Assembly (NCBI GenBank): GCA_001723855.1
Contig: MCBC01000084.1
Location: 1-6,101, forward strand
Origin: Candidatus Altarchaeales archaeon WOR_SM1_86-2
Lineage (GTDB): Archaea > Altiarchaeota > Altiarchaeia > IMC4 > MCBC01
Direction of reading: 5' to 3'
Length of the DNA: 6,101 bases
Of the stretch, positions 4,900 to 6,101 are shown one piece after another. Position numbers and translations under genes: made by a program. Below the pieces are notes generated by a model. It was not told the DNA's origin and did no database searches. It saw only the letters and a list, made by a program, of their open reading frames with translations. How positions within the stretch are numbered: the stretch's first letter is position 1; each line of letters begins with the position of its first letter.

Positions 4900-6101
4900 C
4901 GGGAGTTTGATGTTAAAAAAATAAGGAAAACTATTCCGCATATTGCTATTGCGTAGGTTATCATCACCAATCCAGATACCTTCCAATTGATGTTGAATTC
5001 CCATTCTCCAATTGACTTTCCTTTCCGTAACTTTTGGGCAACACCATATGCGTCACCTATGCCAATAACTTGGATAAGGATACCAATAAATACGAAACTT
5101 AGAACAAAGGTGGAAATCATTAAAGCAAGTCCTTTTTTCCACTGCCCTAAGTAAATTTGTCCTGCCCCACCCAAAAGAAAATAACTCAATAAGGCGGCTA
5201 TAAATGGGGATTTGTTGGATGATGTTATTGTGGGCTGAATAGACTGTTGGTATTCGGTTCTTTTTACTGGCGCTGTAGCCGAAATAACAGATGGCGAAAG
5301 ATGAACCGTGCCAGGTACATTTGTTTGTTTTACACTCTGCGGCGAGGCTGAAGGCAAGTCATAGATATTCATCGGTGTATGGAACAGATCGTCCATTAAT
5401 TCTTTTTCCAGTATCCTTAATGAAGATCCAACCAAAATCAGGCATTGATATGGTTCGGATAATGCCCCCGGTTTTTCAGGGAGATTTGTCCCCGCGAGTT
5501 TTTCGTGTTCCAGATGGATGAATCTCCCGAGGATTAATAGAGTACGTTTGAACTCCAAGGAAATATCTGTCGGCAGCTTACCATCTACCAACTCGGAAAC
5601 GGCATGCAATCCGTCCGCCGGATGTCTTGGATCCATGAAACACGTGGCCCAAACTTTGGTGAACGTTTCCCGTTCTTCCATCAAAGATAGCAAGACTTGC
5701 CGAGCCAGAGCTGATTTAATTATCGGAGCTGTTTGTAAAACTGTACCGAACGCCTTCTTCTGGGCTTCCGTTAGTTTATCAGCATCCTCGCCACGATGAA
5801 TGAGGAACAATTGCCGGAAAACCCAGTAAATGCCGCATTGCAGCGTCGTCCATTCATCCTCTGAGAATTGCGCTTTATAGTTATTCACCGGTGCCGAGAC
5901 AGGAATGGCGGGGGTATCGGATGGGGGCGCTGATTTTTCAACCAACCAAAGCGTATCAATCTTCCCAGCATTGTCACGGTAGGAAACTATTTGCTGTTTG
6001 GCTGTTTGCCAACAGGACAAGGCTAATCCGGCCTTCGGGCGCACCGATCTGGGCCCTTCACAGTATTCTTCCAGTGCGACGATCATTGCTCTTAGAAAAG
6101 C
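4896..6101 (-). CDS. Hypothetical protein with C-terminal TM2-like membrane domain (5' partial)
   Basis: I do not recognise the full protein. The frame is open to the right window edge. The first visible ATG (6086) has only a badly spaced AAGAG before it, and the codons upstream are open, so the true start probably lies outside. Numbering from that ATG, residues 1-235 look soluble and mainly helical, without a known motif. A linker at about 240-292 is rich in P, S and T. The C-terminus is membrane-embedded: hydrophobic stretches at about 295-314, 318-344 and 369-391. It includes GAGQIYLGQWKKG (307-319) and DAYGVAQKLRKG (345-356), a layout like TM2-type small membrane domains. It was probably made as an inner-membrane protein with a large cytoplasmic part. 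Its G+C content is visibly higher than mod-res, so it likely belongs to the resident genome. A frameshift-prone heptamer lies in its last helix. Confidence 0.75.
   Translation of the reverse strand, partial: AFLRAMIVALEEYCEGPRSVRPKAGLALSCWQTAKQQIVSYRDNAGKIDTLWLVEKSAPPSDTPAIPVSAPVNNYKAQFSEDEWTTLQCGIYWVFRQLFLIHRGEDADKLTEAQKKAFGTVLQTAPIIKSALARQVLLSLMEERETFTKVWATCFMDPRHPADGLHAVSELVDGKLPTDISLEFKRTLLILGRFIHLEHEKLAGTNLPEKPGALSEPYQCLILVGSSLRILEKELMDDLFHTPMNIYDLPSASPQSVKQTNVPGTVHLSPSVISATAPVKRTEYQQSIQPTITSSNKSPFIAALLSYFLLGGAGQIYLGQWKKGLALMISTFVLSFVFIGILIQVIGIGDAYGVAQKLRKGKSIGEWEFNINWKVSGLVMITYAIAICGIVFLIFLTSNSR
4914..4920 (-). promoter_or_regulatory. Candidate -1 frameshift slippery heptamer T-TTT-TTA
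   Basis: On the coding strand the codons ATT TTT TTA of the TM2-like gene contain T-TTT-TTA in exactly the zero-frame phase of a classical -1 slippery site. Slipping there bypasses the TGA five codons further on and continues for 42 codons to the TAA at 4788-4786. I see no obvious strong stem-loop or upstream Shine-Dalgarno stimulator, so it may equally mark a homopolymer indel. Confidence 0.3.

Noticed and set aside
5291..5799. Plus-strand ORFs antisense to the TM2-like gene
   Set aside because: They lie wholly within the longer minus-strand frame, lack recognisable domains and have no supporting context.

Overview
The window holds a bacterial type III restriction-modification (R-M) locus, mod followed by res, on the minus strand. 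It is set between two copies of a palindromic repeat that resembles an integron attC site. The genes use Shine-Dalgarno starts and ATGA stop/start overlaps. The R-M block is strongly AT-rich (sampled lines are near 25-35% G+C), while the membrane-protein gene to its right is clearly richer in G+C (one sampled line is about 53%). I cannot name the organism; a bacterium that acquired the R-M block horizontally is the most I can support.

Layout, left to right. Positions 2-61 hold the last 19 codons of a plus-strand gene. Positions 62-299 are intergenic and carry the left palindromic repeat plus a short GC-rich tail. Positions 300-2687 (minus) encode the Res subunit, an SF2 helicase with a C-terminal PD-(D/E)XK-type nuclease. 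Positions 2684-4474 (minus) encode the Mod subunit, a beta-class amino-methyltransferase with DPPY before the SAM motif. Mod and Res overlap by 4 bp and are almost certainly one operon. Positions 4475-4689 hold the mod leader and the right palindromic repeat. Positions 4690-4752 (minus) are a 20-codon ORF with a very good ribosome binding site, ending just before the repeat. Positions 4896-6101 (minus) are a gene open at the window edge, for a protein of unknown function with a soluble N-terminal part and a TM2-like membrane C-terminus.

How it works together. Mod would recognise a short asymmetric DNA site and methylate adenine on one strand. Res, bound to Mod, would use ATP to act on unmethylated invading DNA and cut it. 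The two repeats lie in the same orientation about 4.44 kb apart, so the R-M operon sits like a cargo unit between recombination-site-like sequences. No integrase or transposase lies in the window.

The most unusual points are: the attC-like pair, of which one copy has a canonical GTTAGGC core and the other a degenerate one; a U-UUU-UUA slippery heptamer, correctly phased, in the last membrane helix of the TM2-like gene, leading into a 42-codon extension in the -1 frame; and the orphan 20-codon ORF abutting the repeat.
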